DNA of 64,000 nt from Parapedobacter sp035556095. Its GTDB lineage: Bacteria; Bacteroidota; Bacteroidia; Sphingobacteriales; Sphingobacteriaceae. The stretch is from the NCBI RefSeq assembly GCF_035556095.1, contig NZ_DATMFT010000005.1, positions 248,001-312,000 on the forward strand, in the 5' to 3' direction. Position 1 is the stretch's first letter; the number at the start of each line of letters is the position of its first letter. Made by a program: the position numbers and the translations under genes. Positions 45,228 through 54,620 of this stretch are shown piece after piece. The notes beneath the pieces were generated by a model that saw nothing but the letters and a program-made list of their open reading frames with translations, made no database searches and had not been told where the DNA came from.

Positions 45228-46521
45228 TTGGGGGTAGTTTCCCGACAATCACCTTAACCATCTTGTCGTAATCCAAATAGGTATTGGCTAGCCGCTGCAC
45301 CTCATCAGGCGTGATTGTATTAACAACATCTGTATAATAATCGTAATAATCCAAATCGAGGCCTGAGAAATAGGTATTTTTGAATTTGTCGGCGTGCGAA
45401 AATACGTTTTCTAAGCTACCGAGCATGGAGCCCATCATATAGTTACGTACCACCGCCAACTCGGCTTCCGGCACCGGTTCATCCCGCAATCGACGGATTT
45501 CCTTCTCGATCTCGGCCAACGTCGCTCCTGTGGCTTCTACACCAACTTCAGAAGCGATTGTTAAAAAAGCACCATGCTTGAGGGACGCCAAACCCGAACC
45601 GATGTTGTACGTATACCCTTTATCTTCGCGGATATTGGCCATCAGTCGCGAACCGAAATAGCCTCCGAGCAACGTATTGACTACTTGTAGACCGGGGAAA
45701 TCAGGATGGGAACGTTGAATACTCCGACTACCCAACCTAATTGCGGATTGGAGCGCATCCGCCCGTTCTACCACGATGGGTTCTGCGGTCGAAACCGGCG
45801 CAGAGGCAGGTGGGCCATCGTTCGGGGTAACGCGACCATCGTTTTGCCATTCATCACCGAAGAGCTGCTCCAGCATGCGGATAACCTCATCCGTCACCTT
45901 TCCGGATACCACCAACGAGCTGTTTTCCGGCCGATACTGCTTACTAAACAACGACAGTAATTCATCACGATCAACACGCTCATAATCAATCGCATCTGGC
46001 GTATATCCATAACGTGTAGCTCCAAATATGGCCCGGTTAAACTCCCGCCTAGCTACAAAGCTGTTTTTCTTGAGAGACACCTGAAGCTTTTGTACATTGT
46101 TTCGGATATAGGTTGCCAGTTCCTTTTCCGGGAAAGTCGGGTCAACAAGGATTTCCTTTACCAGCGGTAGCAGGGACGGCAGGTGCCTGTTGAGTGAAAA
46201 CAAGGTCAACGACGATTGGTCATAGCCAAACGACGGCACCAAGAAAGCACCGTGAAAATCCACTTGTTCCGCAAGCTGGGCACTATTATGAGAACCAGTG
46301 CCTTCCAATAGCATATCGCATACGCAGGTATTCAGCAAGCCGCGATCCTCGGTGGTAAAAATGTTTCCAACAATCCACTCTATCCGAACCAGCTCCTGGT
46401 CGCCCGAGTCAAAAACGAAAACCTGTAAGCCGTTTGCGAATCTCAGGCGCTGCGGCTTAATCAAATGAAATCGGGTCGTGGCAAAATGGGCAGGTGCCGT
46501 TGTTCTATTGAGCATGTTCAT
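45214..46521 (-). CDS. M16-family metallopeptidase homologue lacking the zinc motif
   Basis: Protein of 435 residues with the M16 two-lobe fold. At the place of HxxEH the sequence has NTCVCDMLLEGTGSHN, so zinc ligands are absent, while the C-terminal R/Y pair is kept (SRLMANIREDKGYTYNIGSG). This is the non-catalytic partner in heterodimeric M16 pairs, such as the Sphingomonas or mitochondrial types. It overlaps the catalytic gene upstream by 17 bases, so they are coupled. No signal peptide is obvious. Confidence 0.9.
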   Translation of the reverse strand: MNMLNRTTAPAHFATTRFHLIKPQRLRFANGLQVFVFDSGDQELVRIEWIVGNIFTTEDRGLLNTCVCDMLLEGTGSHNSAQLAEQVDFHGAFLVPSFGYDQSSLTLFSLNRHLPSLLPLVKEILVDPTFPEKELATYIRNNVQKLQVSLKKNSFVARREFNRAIFGATRYGYTPDAIDYERVDRDELLSLFSKQYRPENSSLVVSGKVTDEVIRMLEQLFGDEWQNDGRVTPNDGPPASAPVSTAEPIVVERADALQSAIRLGSRSIQRSHPDFPGLQVVNTLLGGYFGSRLMANIREDKGYTYNIGSGLASLKHGAFLTIASEVGVEATGATLAEIEKEIRRLRDEPVPEAELAVVRNYMMGSMLGSLENVFSHADKFKNTYFSGLDLDYYDYYTDVVNTITPDEVQRLANTYLDYDKMVKVIVGKLPPINGL

Positions 46522-47752
46522 TGGCTAAATAAATCAGGGTAGATGAATTTTCTTTCCTAAATAATTGTCGGGCATGCTGTTGGATGTCCGCCTCGGTAAC
46601 TGCGAGGTAGCGCGCCGTTTCATGGTTAAAGCCATCGGCATCGCCCAGCAGTTCAAAATAAGCCAGGTTCATGGCTTTCTCCAAAATGGCCATCTCCGCA
46701 AAAACCATGGTCGATTCGATTTTGTTCTTCACCTTCTCCAGTTCGTACGACGCAATCAACTCGGAGCAAAGCTGCTCCAGCTGTTCCCAGATAGCTTTTT
46801 CTGCAGCATCCATGGGAACGTTCGGAAGTGGCTTTCCTTCCACCACCAATAGTCCGGGATCTATACTGCCTGTTTGATATGCGTTGATTTCGCTAAACAA
46901 TTCATTATCTTTCACCAACCGGCGGTACAGTCGCGATGACGGTCCTTGGGAAAGCAGGTCGGTAATCAGGTCCACGGCATAATAACCCGCGTCGTTACGT
47001 GCCGGGCTGTGGAAAGCGATGTAGATGGCATGCTGCGGAACGTCGGCGTATACCACCTCCCGACGGGCCTCCTGCTGTGGAGGCTCTGGCGGAAGCTGGC
47101 GTTTCGGTTTCCCGCCACCCGGTATGGGACCAAACCATTTTTCGGCAAGTTCCTTCACGTTAGCAGTCTCGACATTCCCGGCCACAACCAAGTACGCATT
47201 TGCTGGCGTATAATAGGTAGCAAAAAATTTCCTTACATCCTCCATTCGCGCATCTTCAATGTGGGCGAGTTCTTTGCCGATGGTGGCCCAACGATACGGA
47301 TGAACGTGGTAGGCCATTGGTCGCAATCGCAACCACGTATCACCATAAGGTTGGTTGAGGTATCGTTGTTTAAATTCTTCACACACCACATTCCGTTGCA
47401 CATCGAGGCTCTTCTCATTGAACGCGAGTTCCAGCATGCGGTCGCTCTCCAGCCAAAAAGCCGTCTCGATATTGGCAGCAGGCAGCGTAATGTAATAGTT
47501 GGTGATGTCGTTGCTGGTAAAAGCGTTGTTCTGCGCCCCTGCGGCTTGTGATGGCCCGTCGAAATTCGGGATGTTCGCCGAACCGCCGAACATCAAGTGT
47601 TCAAACAGGTGTGCGAATCCGGTCTGCTCGGGGTTCTCGTCCCGGGCGCCCACGTCATACAGTATGTTAACCACAGCCATGGGTGTGGCGTTATCTTGAT
47701 GTACTAATACACGCAGCCCATTGGCCAGCGTAAATCGATCGAAAGAAACCAT
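46505..47752 (-). CDS. M16-family zinc metallopeptidase (catalytic subunit)
   Basis: Protein of 415 residues with the inverted zinc motif HLFEH (His48, Glu51, His52) and the third ligand region NEKSLDVQRNVVCEEFKQR. Cleaves peptides or protein precursors. Gene order puts it directly before the non-catalytic subunit, the usual M16B heterodimer arrangement. It follows hemF by 23 bases on the minus strand. Confidence 0.95.
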   Translation of the reverse strand: MVSFDRFTLANGLRVLVHQDNATPMAVVNILYDVGARDENPEQTGFAHLFEHLMFGGSANIPNFDGPSQAAGAQNNAFTSNDITNYYITLPAANIETAFWLESDRMLELAFNEKSLDVQRNVVCEEFKQRYLNQPYGDTWLRLRPMAYHVHPYRWATIGKELAHIEDARMEDVRKFFATYYTPANAYLVVAGNVETANVKELAEKWFGPIPGGGKPKRQLPPEPPQQEARREVVYADVPQHAIYIAFHSPARNDAGYYAVDLITDLLSQGPSSRLYRRLVKDNELFSEINAYQTGSIDPGLLVVEGKPLPNVPMDAAEKAIWEQLEQLCSELIASYELEKVKNKIESTMVFAEMAILEKAMNLAYFELLGDADGFNHETARYLAVTEADIQQHARQLFRKENSSTLIYLANEHAQ

Positions 47753-47775
47753 TCGCTATTTGATATGATATATTG

Positions 47776-48675
47776 TCAACATGTCAGCCAATCTACATCC
47801 TGTCTAAGCATGGAAAGGGTGAAGGCTTCCGCGCTCCCGGGAGCCGGTTTGAAGTCGTACGCCCATTGCGCTTGCGGCGGCAGGCTCATCAAGATCGACT
47901 CGATACGGCCATTCGTTTCCAGCCCGAACTTCGTTCCCGCATCATATACGAGATTAAACTCCACATACCGGCCACGCCTCAGGTATTGCCACTGCTTTTG
48001 TTGTTCATCGAAGGTCTTATGGCGGTTCCTGTTTACCAACTCCGAGTAAACGGGTACGAATACGTTACCCAAGCTACACGAAAAATCCAAAATATCCGTC
48101 CAGTCCATGCCTGTTTTTTCAGCCGTGAGCCGATCGTAGAAAACGCCACCTATACCGCGTGTTTCTTGGCGATGTTTGATATAGAAATAGCGATCTGCAT
48201 GGGCTTTGAACTCGGGATAAAACGCCTGACTATACCGGTCACAAACGGTCTTCAACGACCGATGGAAATAGGAAGCATCTTCCAACTGCACATAATGCGG
48301 AGTCAGGTCTATTCCTCCTCCAAACCATCGGACCTGCTCATTCAACTCGAAATACCGGATATTCATGTGTATGATGGGCACAAACGGATTGTTGGGATGG
48401 ATCACAATGGATACACCCGTTGCGAAAAATTGATCGTCATCCACGTTAAAAGCCTTCTTCACAGGCTCCGGCAATACGCCATGTACAGCCGAGAAGTTTA
48501 CTCCGCCACGTTCAATGGCGTTCCCCTGTTGGATGATACGGGTGCGGCCACCACCACCGCCGTCGCGCTGCCATAGCTCTTCGGCAAAGGTAGCGCCGCC
48601 ATCCAGTGCTTCCAATCCGGTGCATATTTCGTCTTGTATCGCCTTATACCGTTCTGCGATGTCTTGCTTGTCCAT
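47776..48675 (-). CDS. hemF: oxygen-dependent coproporphyrinogen III oxidase
   Basis: Haem-biosynthesis enzyme of 299 residues: oxidative decarboxylation of coproporphyrinogen III with O2. Signature blocks: DGGATFAEELWQRDGGGGGRTRIIQQGNAIERGGVNFS, split across the N-terminal third, then HMNIRYFEL, WFGGGIDLTPHY, and RGRYVEFNLVYDAGTKFGL. Cytoplasmic homodimer. Downstream of ggt by 17 bases in the minus-strand run. Confidence 0.98.
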   Translation of the reverse strand: MDKQDIAERYKAIQDEICTGLEALDGGATFAEELWQRDGGGGGRTRIIQQGNAIERGGVNFSAVHGVLPEPVKKAFNVDDDQFFATGVSIVIHPNNPFVPIIHMNIRYFELNEQVRWFGGGIDLTPHYVQLEDASYFHRSLKTVCDRYSQAFYPEFKAHADRYFYIKHRQETRGIGGVFYDRLTAEKTGMDWTDILDFSCSLGNVFVPVYSELVNRNRHKTFDEQQKQWQYLRRGRYVEFNLVYDAGTKFGLETNGRIESILMSLPPQAQWAYDFKPAPGSAEAFTLSMLRQDVDWLTC

Positions 48676-48692
48676 ACCTATTATACCCTTCT

Positions 48693-50408
48693 TTAATATC
48701 CTACGGCCACATCGTCTCCCCGTGGGTCCGCACCGCCTTGCAATGTGCCATCCGGCAACACCAAGATGGCATCTACCCGGCCGATGGCGCGCCTGGTTAC
48801 CAATTTATAGCCGGTTGTTGTCAACGCATGGCGTACCGGTTTGCTGATTGCTTCCTTTTCCACGGCTACCTCATCAGGCAGCCATTGGTGGTGGAATCTT
48901 GGCGCCGACACCGCCTCCTGCATATCCATTTCAAAATCCACTACATTCAGAATGGTTTGAAACACGGATGTTATAATTGTAGATCCGCCAGGCGTACCCA
49001 CAACCATAAACAATTGACCGTCTTTCTCGAGGATGGTCGGTGTCATCGAGCTCAGCATCCGCTTGCCTGGTTCGATGGCGTTGGCCTCACCACCTGTGAG
49101 TCCAAACATATTTGGTGCTCCGGGTTTTACGGAGAAATCGTCCATTTCATTGTTCAATAGAAACCCTGCACCTGCCACGACCACCTGTGAGCCGTATGAT
49201 CCGTTAATGGTAGTGGTAATGGCTACCGCGTTCCCGTCTTCATCCACAATAGAAAAGTGGGTGGTTTCCTCGTGTTCCATCTGAGGGATCTCACCCGCAT
49301 AAATATCACTGCTGAACGACGCATGGCGAAAATTCAGGTTACGCATACGATCCGCGTTATAGGCCGAGTCGATGAGCATCGCATGCGGCACCTCATAATA
49401 ATCTGGATCACCTAGATGGGTTGCACGGTCGGCATATACCCGCCGTTCCGCCTCAATCATCACACGCATCGTCGAATCACGTTGGAAGCCCCATTTTGGT
49501 ATCGGAAACGCTTCTACCGACTTCAACATGGAAATCAGCGCAATACCACCACTGGATGGTGGCGGCATAGATACCACCCGGTATCCCCGGTACGTGGATT
49601 CTACGGGCACCCGCCACTTGGCTTCATAGTTCTTAAGATCATCGTAGCTGATTATACCGTTCCCATTCGCCATTTCTTCCACGATACGGTCCGCTGTTTC
49701 GCCTTCGTAAAAACCCGCTCTCCCCTGCTGGCTAATCAACGTTAGCGTATGTGCCAGATCGGGTTGAAACAACGTATCGCCGGCCACCCACTCGGTTGCT
49801 TTTACGAATGCCGTTCCCTGGGGGTTGTACTTTTCGAAGTCTTTTTTTCTGCCATTGAGCTCACGTGCTTGCATTTCTGTAATAGCAAACCCCTGCTGTG
49901 CTAAACGAATAGCCGGTTGCAGCAACATCGCCCAGTCCAGTTGGCCATACCGCGCGTGGGCTTTCACCATACCATCTACCGAGCCGGGAACACCCGAAGC
50001 CAACTGGCCGCGCAAACTCAGGTCCACAATCGGATTACCCTCATTGTCGAGGTACATATCAGCCGTTGCCGCCCCCGGTGCCGCTTCACGGAAGTCCAGC
50101 GAGGCGAACTCGCCTTTGGCACTTCGGTATACCATGAAACCGCCGCCACCGATGTTGCCTGCGTTGGGATACACAACAGCTAGGGCAAACTGCACGGCTA
50201 CGGCTGCATCCACAGCGTTGCCCCCATCTTTTAGCACTTGCAGGCCCACGGCAGAAGCCTCGGGGTGGGCGGTGACCACCGCGGCGTGTTCGTACGAAGC
50301 GGGCTGAACCCGATCACCAAGGGGGCTGCACGATGTGGTGGCATTGCACACAGCGGCCGCAATCAGGACGCACACCCAGGTTCTGTGTTCGGTTCGTGTA
50401 TACCACAT
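48693..50408 (-). CDS. ggt: gamma-glutamyltransferase
   Basis: Start at ATG 50408 (MWYTRTEHRTW), two bases after the gpsA stop. About 571 residues with a signal peptide and a Cys near residue 28 (TTSCSP) that may be lipidated. Proenzyme that cleaves itself before the Thr of HEETTHFSIVDEDGNAVAITTT (about 390), giving the mature Ntn-hydrolase. Motifs GGNAVDAAVAVQFALAVVYP and NIGGGGFMVYR belong to the large subunit. Breaks gamma-glutamyl bonds, for example of glutathione-like or peptide substrates, in the periplasm. Confidence 0.95.
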   Translation of the reverse strand: MWYTRTEHRTWVCVLIAAAVCNATTSCSPLGDRVQPASYEHAAVVTAHPEASAVGLQVLKDGGNAVDAAVAVQFALAVVYPNAGNIGGGGFMVYRSAKGEFASLDFREAAPGAATADMYLDNEGNPIVDLSLRGQLASGVPGSVDGMVKAHARYGQLDWAMLLQPAIRLAQQGFAITEMQARELNGRKKDFEKYNPQGTAFVKATEWVAGDTLFQPDLAHTLTLISQQGRAGFYEGETADRIVEEMANGNGIISYDDLKNYEAKWRVPVESTYRGYRVVSMPPPSSGGIALISMLKSVEAFPIPKWGFQRDSTMRVMIEAERRVYADRATHLGDPDYYEVPHAMLIDSAYNADRMRNLNFRHASFSSDIYAGEIPQMEHEETTHFSIVDEDGNAVAITTTINGSYGSQVVVAGAGFLLNNEMDDFSVKPGAPNMFGLTGGEANAIEPGKRMLSSMTPTILEKDGQLFMVVGTPGGSTIITSVFQTILNVVDFEMDMQEAVSAPRFHHQWLPDEVAVEKEAISKPVRHALTTTGYKLVTRRAIGRVDAILVLPDGTLQGGADPRGDDVAVGY

Positions 50409-50410
50409 GG

Positions 50411-51418
50411 TCAAGTTAATTTATCGGCTAATATTTTCATTTCCGTTGCGGGCTGCTGGTGTTCATACAACACCCGGTACACAGTCTTACATATGGGCAG
50501 CTCGATCGCGTGCTTCCGGCAAATCTGTTCGATGCAATTGGACGCATAATACCCCTCGGCAACCATGTTCATTTCCAATTGCGCGGACTTAACCGAATAT
50601 CCTTTGCCGATCATGTTTCCAAAGGTACGATTCCGGCTGAATTGTGAATACGCCGTCACCAATAAATCACCCAGGTAGACCGATTCTTTGATATCACGTG
50701 CTATCGGATGAACGGTATTGACGAAGCGTGCCATTTCATTGATGGCGTTAGACACCAATACCGCTTGAAAATTGTCCCCGAATCCGACGCCGCGGCACAT
50801 GCCCACAGCCACCGCATAGATATTTTTGAGTACCGCCGCATACTCCGTTCCGTAGATATCGTCCGAAACATTGGTTTTGATATACCGGGTACGTATCAAT
50901 GCCGCTACAGCGCTCGCAGCGGCGACGTTTTGCGAAGCCACGGTAAGGTATGAAAGTTTTTCGAGCGCCACCTCCTCTGCATGGCATGGGCCGCCGATCA
51001 CAACGATGTTGTCGATGGGTATATCGAGTTGTTCCTGAAGGTAATCACCTACGATCCGGTTTTCATCGGGTACGATTCCCTTGATGGCAGACACGATGAC
51101 CTTACCACGGAGCATCGCCGGTGTGATACCATGCAATGCTTCTTTCAAAAATGCCGCAGGTGTGTTCAATATTAAGATATCCGCCTGCTCAACGACTGCC
51201 CGTACGTCTACGTGGATATGGCGTTTGGGAATTTTCACGGTTACCGCGCTCAGGTAGTTCGGATTGTGTTTGTACGTGCGGATATAGTCAGCCGTTTGCC
51301 GGTTGCGCACCCACCAATGTATCGATTTGTCCGTTTCGTTATCCCCCAGCATTTTCACCATAGCTGTTGCCCAACTTCCACTCCCTATAACCCCTACCGC
51401 TTGCTTTTTAGATTCCAT
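50411..51418 (-). CDS. gpsA: NAD(P)H-dependent glycerol-3-phosphate dehydrogenase
   Basis: Makes sn-glycerol 3-phosphate from dihydroxyacetone phosphate for phospholipid synthesis. Protein of 335 residues. NAD fold GVIGSGSWATAMVKML, VVIGGPCHAEEVA, the catalytic Lys region YAAVLKNIYAVAVGMCRGVGFGDN and the Arg in NRTFGNMIGKGYS. First of the gpsA-ggt-hemF-M16-M16 run. Confidence 0.96.
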   Translation of the reverse strand: MESKKQAVGVIGSGSWATAMVKMLGDNETDKSIHWWVRNRQTADYIRTYKHNPNYLSAVTVKIPKRHIHVDVRAVVEQADILILNTPAAFLKEALHGITPAMLRGKVIVSAIKGIVPDENRIVGDYLQEQLDIPIDNIVVIGGPCHAEEVALEKLSYLTVASQNVAAASAVAALIRTRYIKTNVSDDIYGTEYAAVLKNIYAVAVGMCRGVGFGDNFQAVLVSNAINEMARFVNTVHPIARDIKESVYLGDLLVTAYSQFSRNRTFGNMIGKGYSVKSAQLEMNMVAEGYYASNCIEQICRKHAIELPICKTVYRVLYEHQQPATEMKILADKLT

Positions 51419-51470
51419 GAGCTCGTATTATCCAATTGCGGCGATTTGCTTCGATCGCCGATCATTAACA

Positions 51471-51505
51471 AAAAAAAGCCCCTCAATTCGACATCAAGAG
51501 GCTCC
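51471..51505 (-). terminator. terminator of tRNA-Arg
   Basis: Minus strand: AGCCTCTTGAT, loop GTCG, AATTGAGGGGCT, then a run of T. Confidence 0.86.
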
Positions 51506-51508
51506 GTG

Positions 51509-51585
51509 GTACGCCAATCAGGATTCGAACCTGAGACCGACGGTTTAGAAAACCGTTGCTCTATCCAGCTGAGCTATTGGCGCAT
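51509..51585 (-). tRNA. tRNA-Arg (TCT)
   Basis: 77-nt cloverleaf. Acceptor GCGCCAA pairs with TTGGCGT (one G-T), anticodon loop TTTCTAA gives TCT, T-loop TTCGAAT. The 3' CCA is encoded in the DNA. Confidence 0.96.
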
Positions 51586-51653
51586 CCAATTTCCGGTGCA
51601 AATTTAGTTAAAATTGTGAGAATAGTAAACTATAATTGCGGCTGCCACCCGTG

Positions 51654-54059
51654 TCAGTATACCCGACCGTACTTCCGCTTGCGCGCCTGGTGTTGGCCTA
51701 TCGCGGCCAGCAGCAGCAGTACACAGGGCAGCGCTACGTTGACCGACTGCCAAAACACCCGCTCCTCTTGTACTTTAATTCCATTCAATAGGCGCAATTT
51801 CAGCTCCTTTGCGCGCAGATCTATAATGGCTCCATCGTCGATGAGGTAATCCACTGCGTTCAGGAGAAACGCTTTATTGCCGTATTGCTGCTCAGTATAC
51901 CGGTCCCATCCGAGCGGATAGGGCGACCCGTCGGTTTGGCTGATCTGGCTGCTGAACACATCGCCATCCGCAATGGCAATCATCTTGGCATACTTGCCTA
52001 ACCGCGGTGTGACCGCCCCTTCCGGAATCCCCTCGGGGATCGGCCGATCGGCAAACACGGAAGGAAACTCACCCGCCAACAACGCCGCCACGGGGTGTGG
52101 TTGGTCCCTAAATGCTGTCGGATCCGGCTGCTCGGCAGCCATCTGCAAAGATAAGGTAACGGGCACAGGTAATACGCGTGAGAAAGGCGAAGAAGCGAGC
52201 AGGATGGTCTTCGTTATTCCGGGCACGGCAATGGTGTCAAGCGTGCCGGCGAACTCGCTACGTATGCCATCAAGGTTCTTTACAATGGGTTGGTTGCTAT
52301 TAGGCACAAAAACCGGGTAGAATGGCCAAGATGCCAGTTCGATAGCCGATTGGTTTGCTGCGCCCCCTACGGTGAGCGGTATCTTGGCGCTGTTCAGGTC
52401 AGCAACGAGGTTGTAGTTGAACCGTATACCATATGTAAATAGCAGGTCGTCGATATGGAGTTGCCTTGCCACGGCGGTCTGCCGTCCATCGGAACGCAAG
52501 CTATCCAAATGGGCATCCAACTGGTCAATGGCCCAGAGCATACTGCCCCCTCCCATCAGGTAGTGGTTTATTTTGTATTTTTCCACTTCAGAGAATGGTT
52601 CCGTCGGCTTCGCGATGATCAGCACATCCAATTTGCTAAGCCCTTCCATCGTGATGCTGTCTAAATTGACAAACCCCACTTGATAGCTGTTCATCAAGCT
52701 CTGGATCGCATCGTATAACACGAGGTTGTCCGGTTCGCCATGTCCTTCGGTAAATCCAATGAGTGGCCGACCGCCGTCGGCAGCTTTTCGGATGGCAGAA
52801 ACCAGGCTATATTCAAGGTTTTGAATGGAATTATTCAGTGCCGTCTCATGCGATTGATTCATTCGGCTTTGCAACAGGTTTACCGGAATATCCGTATCGC
52901 CACACGTTACCAAGGCAGCCGGATACACCAGCCGTTGCGAGAGCCCTACCGCTGTGCGCACATTGAGGTTAGTCGGCATCACGCCGTGTTCGGCGAGCAC
53001 TTCGGTGTTTTCGCGCTGCTGCTGCGCACTGCCATCCAGGGGGTTGACGACCGTAAAGCTCAGCCTTCTGGAGGAATACCCTTTCAAATCCCGTAGCATA
53101 TCGGTCGTCGCACGTTTCAGTCGCTCAAAACCGGCAGGTAAATCGCCATCCAACAGCACCGTGACATGGACCGGCACTTGGAGTTCCTTTACCGTTTTTA
53201 CTGAAATAGGTGAAAGGGTAAACCGTTTATCTGCCGTGAAGTCTATCCGGCCGAAAATCCATGAGGCGAACACGTTAACCAAGGCTACACAAGCAACAAC
53301 CGTAAGTACACGCAATGCAATCGTCTTCATCTGCCATCGGTCGCGTAGCAACCACAGGTGTGCCGCTGCTAGAAAAACAAACACCAAGCTGACGAAGTAA
53401 ACGAGGTCGCGGCTATCCAATACCCCCCGACTGATCGCATCGAAGTGGAATTGGATACCCAATGATGCGATGTGGTAGGCTATGGTAGAGAACGCCGCCA
53501 ATCCGCTTAGCGATTCGAACGCATAGAAAAGTAAAAAGCAACCAAACAAGGCAACAAGAAACGCTACGATTACATTCCGGCATAGCGCTGAAGCGAAAAC
53601 ACCTATCGCGCAAAAAGCAGCGCCCAATAGAAACAGCCCGATGTAGGAGCCGATAATCCCGCCTGTGTCAACGTTACCCACCGGCGTAGCAAGTTGGTAT
53701 ACGGAAATGTAATAAACGGCGGTAGGTATCAACGCCAGTAACACAATGGTAAGGCTGCCCAAGAACTTACCCAATAAAATATGGTGCATCCGTATCGGCC
53801 GGGTAAGCAGGAGTTGCCAAGTCCCTTCATTTCGCTCCCCTGCGATACTCCGCATGGTAATGGCCGGGATTAAAAACATGAAGAGATAAGGGCTCAACTG
53901 GAAAAAATCATCAAGCGAAGCATAGCCATGGGCCAGTATGCTGGTATCCGGAAACACCCACATTAAAAGGCCGGTTGCAAACAAAAATAAACCTATTGCC
54001 AGGTAGCCGATCAATGAATTGAAAAAAGTAGCAATTTCTTTTTTATAGATGCTGCGCAA
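51654..54059 (-). CDS. fused GldF-GldG gliding-type ABC transporter protein
   Basis: One reading frame joining a membrane permease (GldF-like) and the auxiliary GldG-like protein. The N-terminal part has LRSIYKKEIATFFNSLIGYL and GERNEGTWQLLLTRPIRMHHILLGKFLGSL with six membrane helices; from about residue 270 the GldG part has a transmembrane helix, the long extracytoplasmic domain (IGFTEGHGEPDNLVLYD, LLWAIDQLDAHL) and a C-terminal helix. Start is TTG at 54059 by alignment with GldF N-termini; the frame is open to 54110 and no in-frame ATG exists there. The ATPase GldA is not in the window. Roles in gliding or type IX secretion are only inferred. Confidence 0.88.
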   Translation of the reverse strand: MRSIYKKEIATFFNSLIGYLAIGLFLFATGLLMWVFPDTSILAHGYASLDDFFQLSPYLFMFLIPAITMRSIAGERNEGTWQLLLTRPIRMHHILLGKFLGSLTIVLLALIPTAVYYISVYQLATPVGNVDTGGIIGSYIGLFLLGAAFCAIGVFASALCRNVIVAFLVALFGCFLLFYAFESLSGLAAFSTIAYHIASLGIQFHFDAISRGVLDSRDLVYFVSLVFVFLAAAHLWLLRDRWQMKTIALRVLTVVACVALVNVFASWIFGRIDFTADKRFTLSPISVKTVKELQVPVHVTVLLDGDLPAGFERLKRATTDMLRDLKGYSSRRLSFTVVNPLDGSAQQQRENTEVLAEHGVMPTNLNVRTAVGLSQRLVYPAALVTCGDTDIPVNLLQSRMNQSHETALNNSIQNLEYSLVSAIRKAADGGRPLIGFTEGHGEPDNLVLYDAIQSLMNSYQVGFVNLDSITMEGLSKLDVLIIAKPTEPFSEVEKYKINHYLMGGGSMLWAIDQLDAHLDSLRSDGRQTAVARQLHIDDLLFTYGIRFNYNLVADLNSAKIPLTVGGAANQSAIELASWPFYPVFVPNSNQPIVKNLDGIRSEFAGTLDTIAVPGITKTILLASSPFSRVLPVPVTLSLQMAAEQPDPTAFRDQPHPVAALLAGEFPSVFADRPIPEGIPEGAVTPRLGKYAKMIAIADGDVFSSQISQTDGSPYPLGWDRYTEQQYGNKAFLLNAVDYLIDDGAIIDLRAKELKLRLLNGIKVQEERVFWQSVNVALPCVLLLLAAIGQHQARKRKYGRVY

Positions 54060-54207
54060 ACCATTTAACTTTTGATGGTTCGAAAATAGGAAAACAAGGC
54101 GACATCGCAAACAAGTCTGTCAAACCGGCCACACGCACCATTAAGTTTAATTGCGTTATTTATATCCGCCTGATAATGTAGCCATTGCTGAAAAAAGCAC
54201 AATTGAA

Positions 54208-54238
54208 TTTGCAAAATGTGCAAGAGTTTGTACTTTTG
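54208..54238 (+). promoter_or_regulatory. promoter of tRNA-Ser
   Basis: TTTG (54208-54211), 19 bases, TACTTTTG (54231-54238), five bases before the mature tRNA 5' end. Confidence 0.78.
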
Positions 54239-54242
54239 CGCC

Positions 54243-54330
54243 GGAGAGTTGGCAGAGTGGTCGAATGCGGCGGTCTTGAAAACCGTTGACTGTTAAAGGT
54301 CCGGGGGTTCGAATCCCTCACTCTCCGCCA
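54243..54330 (+). tRNA. tRNA-Ser (TGA)
   Basis: 88-nt class II tRNA. Acceptor GGAGAGT pairs with ACTCTCC, anticodon loop CTTGAAA gives TGA, long variable arm, T-loop TTCGAAT, discriminator G and encoded CCA. Its 3' part is duplicated near 56.6 kb, marking it as an integration target. Confidence 0.96.
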
Positions 54331-54383
54331 CTCAAAATGAAGCCCGGCAATAGCCGGGTTTTTCTGTTTAACAAGCGAGCCAA
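54320..54383 (+). repeat. island-flanking direct repeat, left copy (tRNA-Ser 3' end and flank)
   Basis: From the end of the tRNA through the terminator and GCGAGCCAAGC. The same sequence recurs at about 56630-56696 with few changes; the core around the terminator is identical for some 40 bases. Fits attL of an integrated element. Confidence 0.75.
54340..54363 (+). terminator. terminator of tRNA-Ser
   Basis: CCCGGC, loop AATA, GCCGGG, then TTTTT. Confidence 0.88.
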
Positions 54384-54409
54384 GCCCTCACTCTCCACGG
54401 AGAGTGGCT
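54378..54409. repeat. hairpin carrying an inverted tRNA acceptor fragment
   Basis: CACTCTCC, AC, GGAGAGTG with flanking AAGC/GCTT. The left arm resembles the tRNA-Ser acceptor 3' strand, as if a fragment had been inverted at the insertion point. Confidence 0.45.
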
Positions 54410-54620
54410 TCCCCAATAAGCCCCCTCTTTTTTTCGTAAACACACAACCGTTTCTCTTTCATTTTCAATTAGTTATTCGAAATATAAACTGCAGAGATAG
54501 ACATATCAAATAAGAAGCGAAAAGGCACCTATTCTTAAATTTCTATCTTTGTTGTAGAATTTCAATGGGTTGGCCATTTGGTTATATGGACATTACCTAA
54601 CTATTAAATTCTAATCAGAA

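Noticed and set aside
46946..47551. 201-codon open frame on the plus strand
   Set aside because: Antisense to the catalytic M16 gene; no motif.
47773..48576. 267-codon open frame on the plus strand
   Set aside because: It lies wholly antisense to hemF, whose protein is certain; no family pattern and no promoter.
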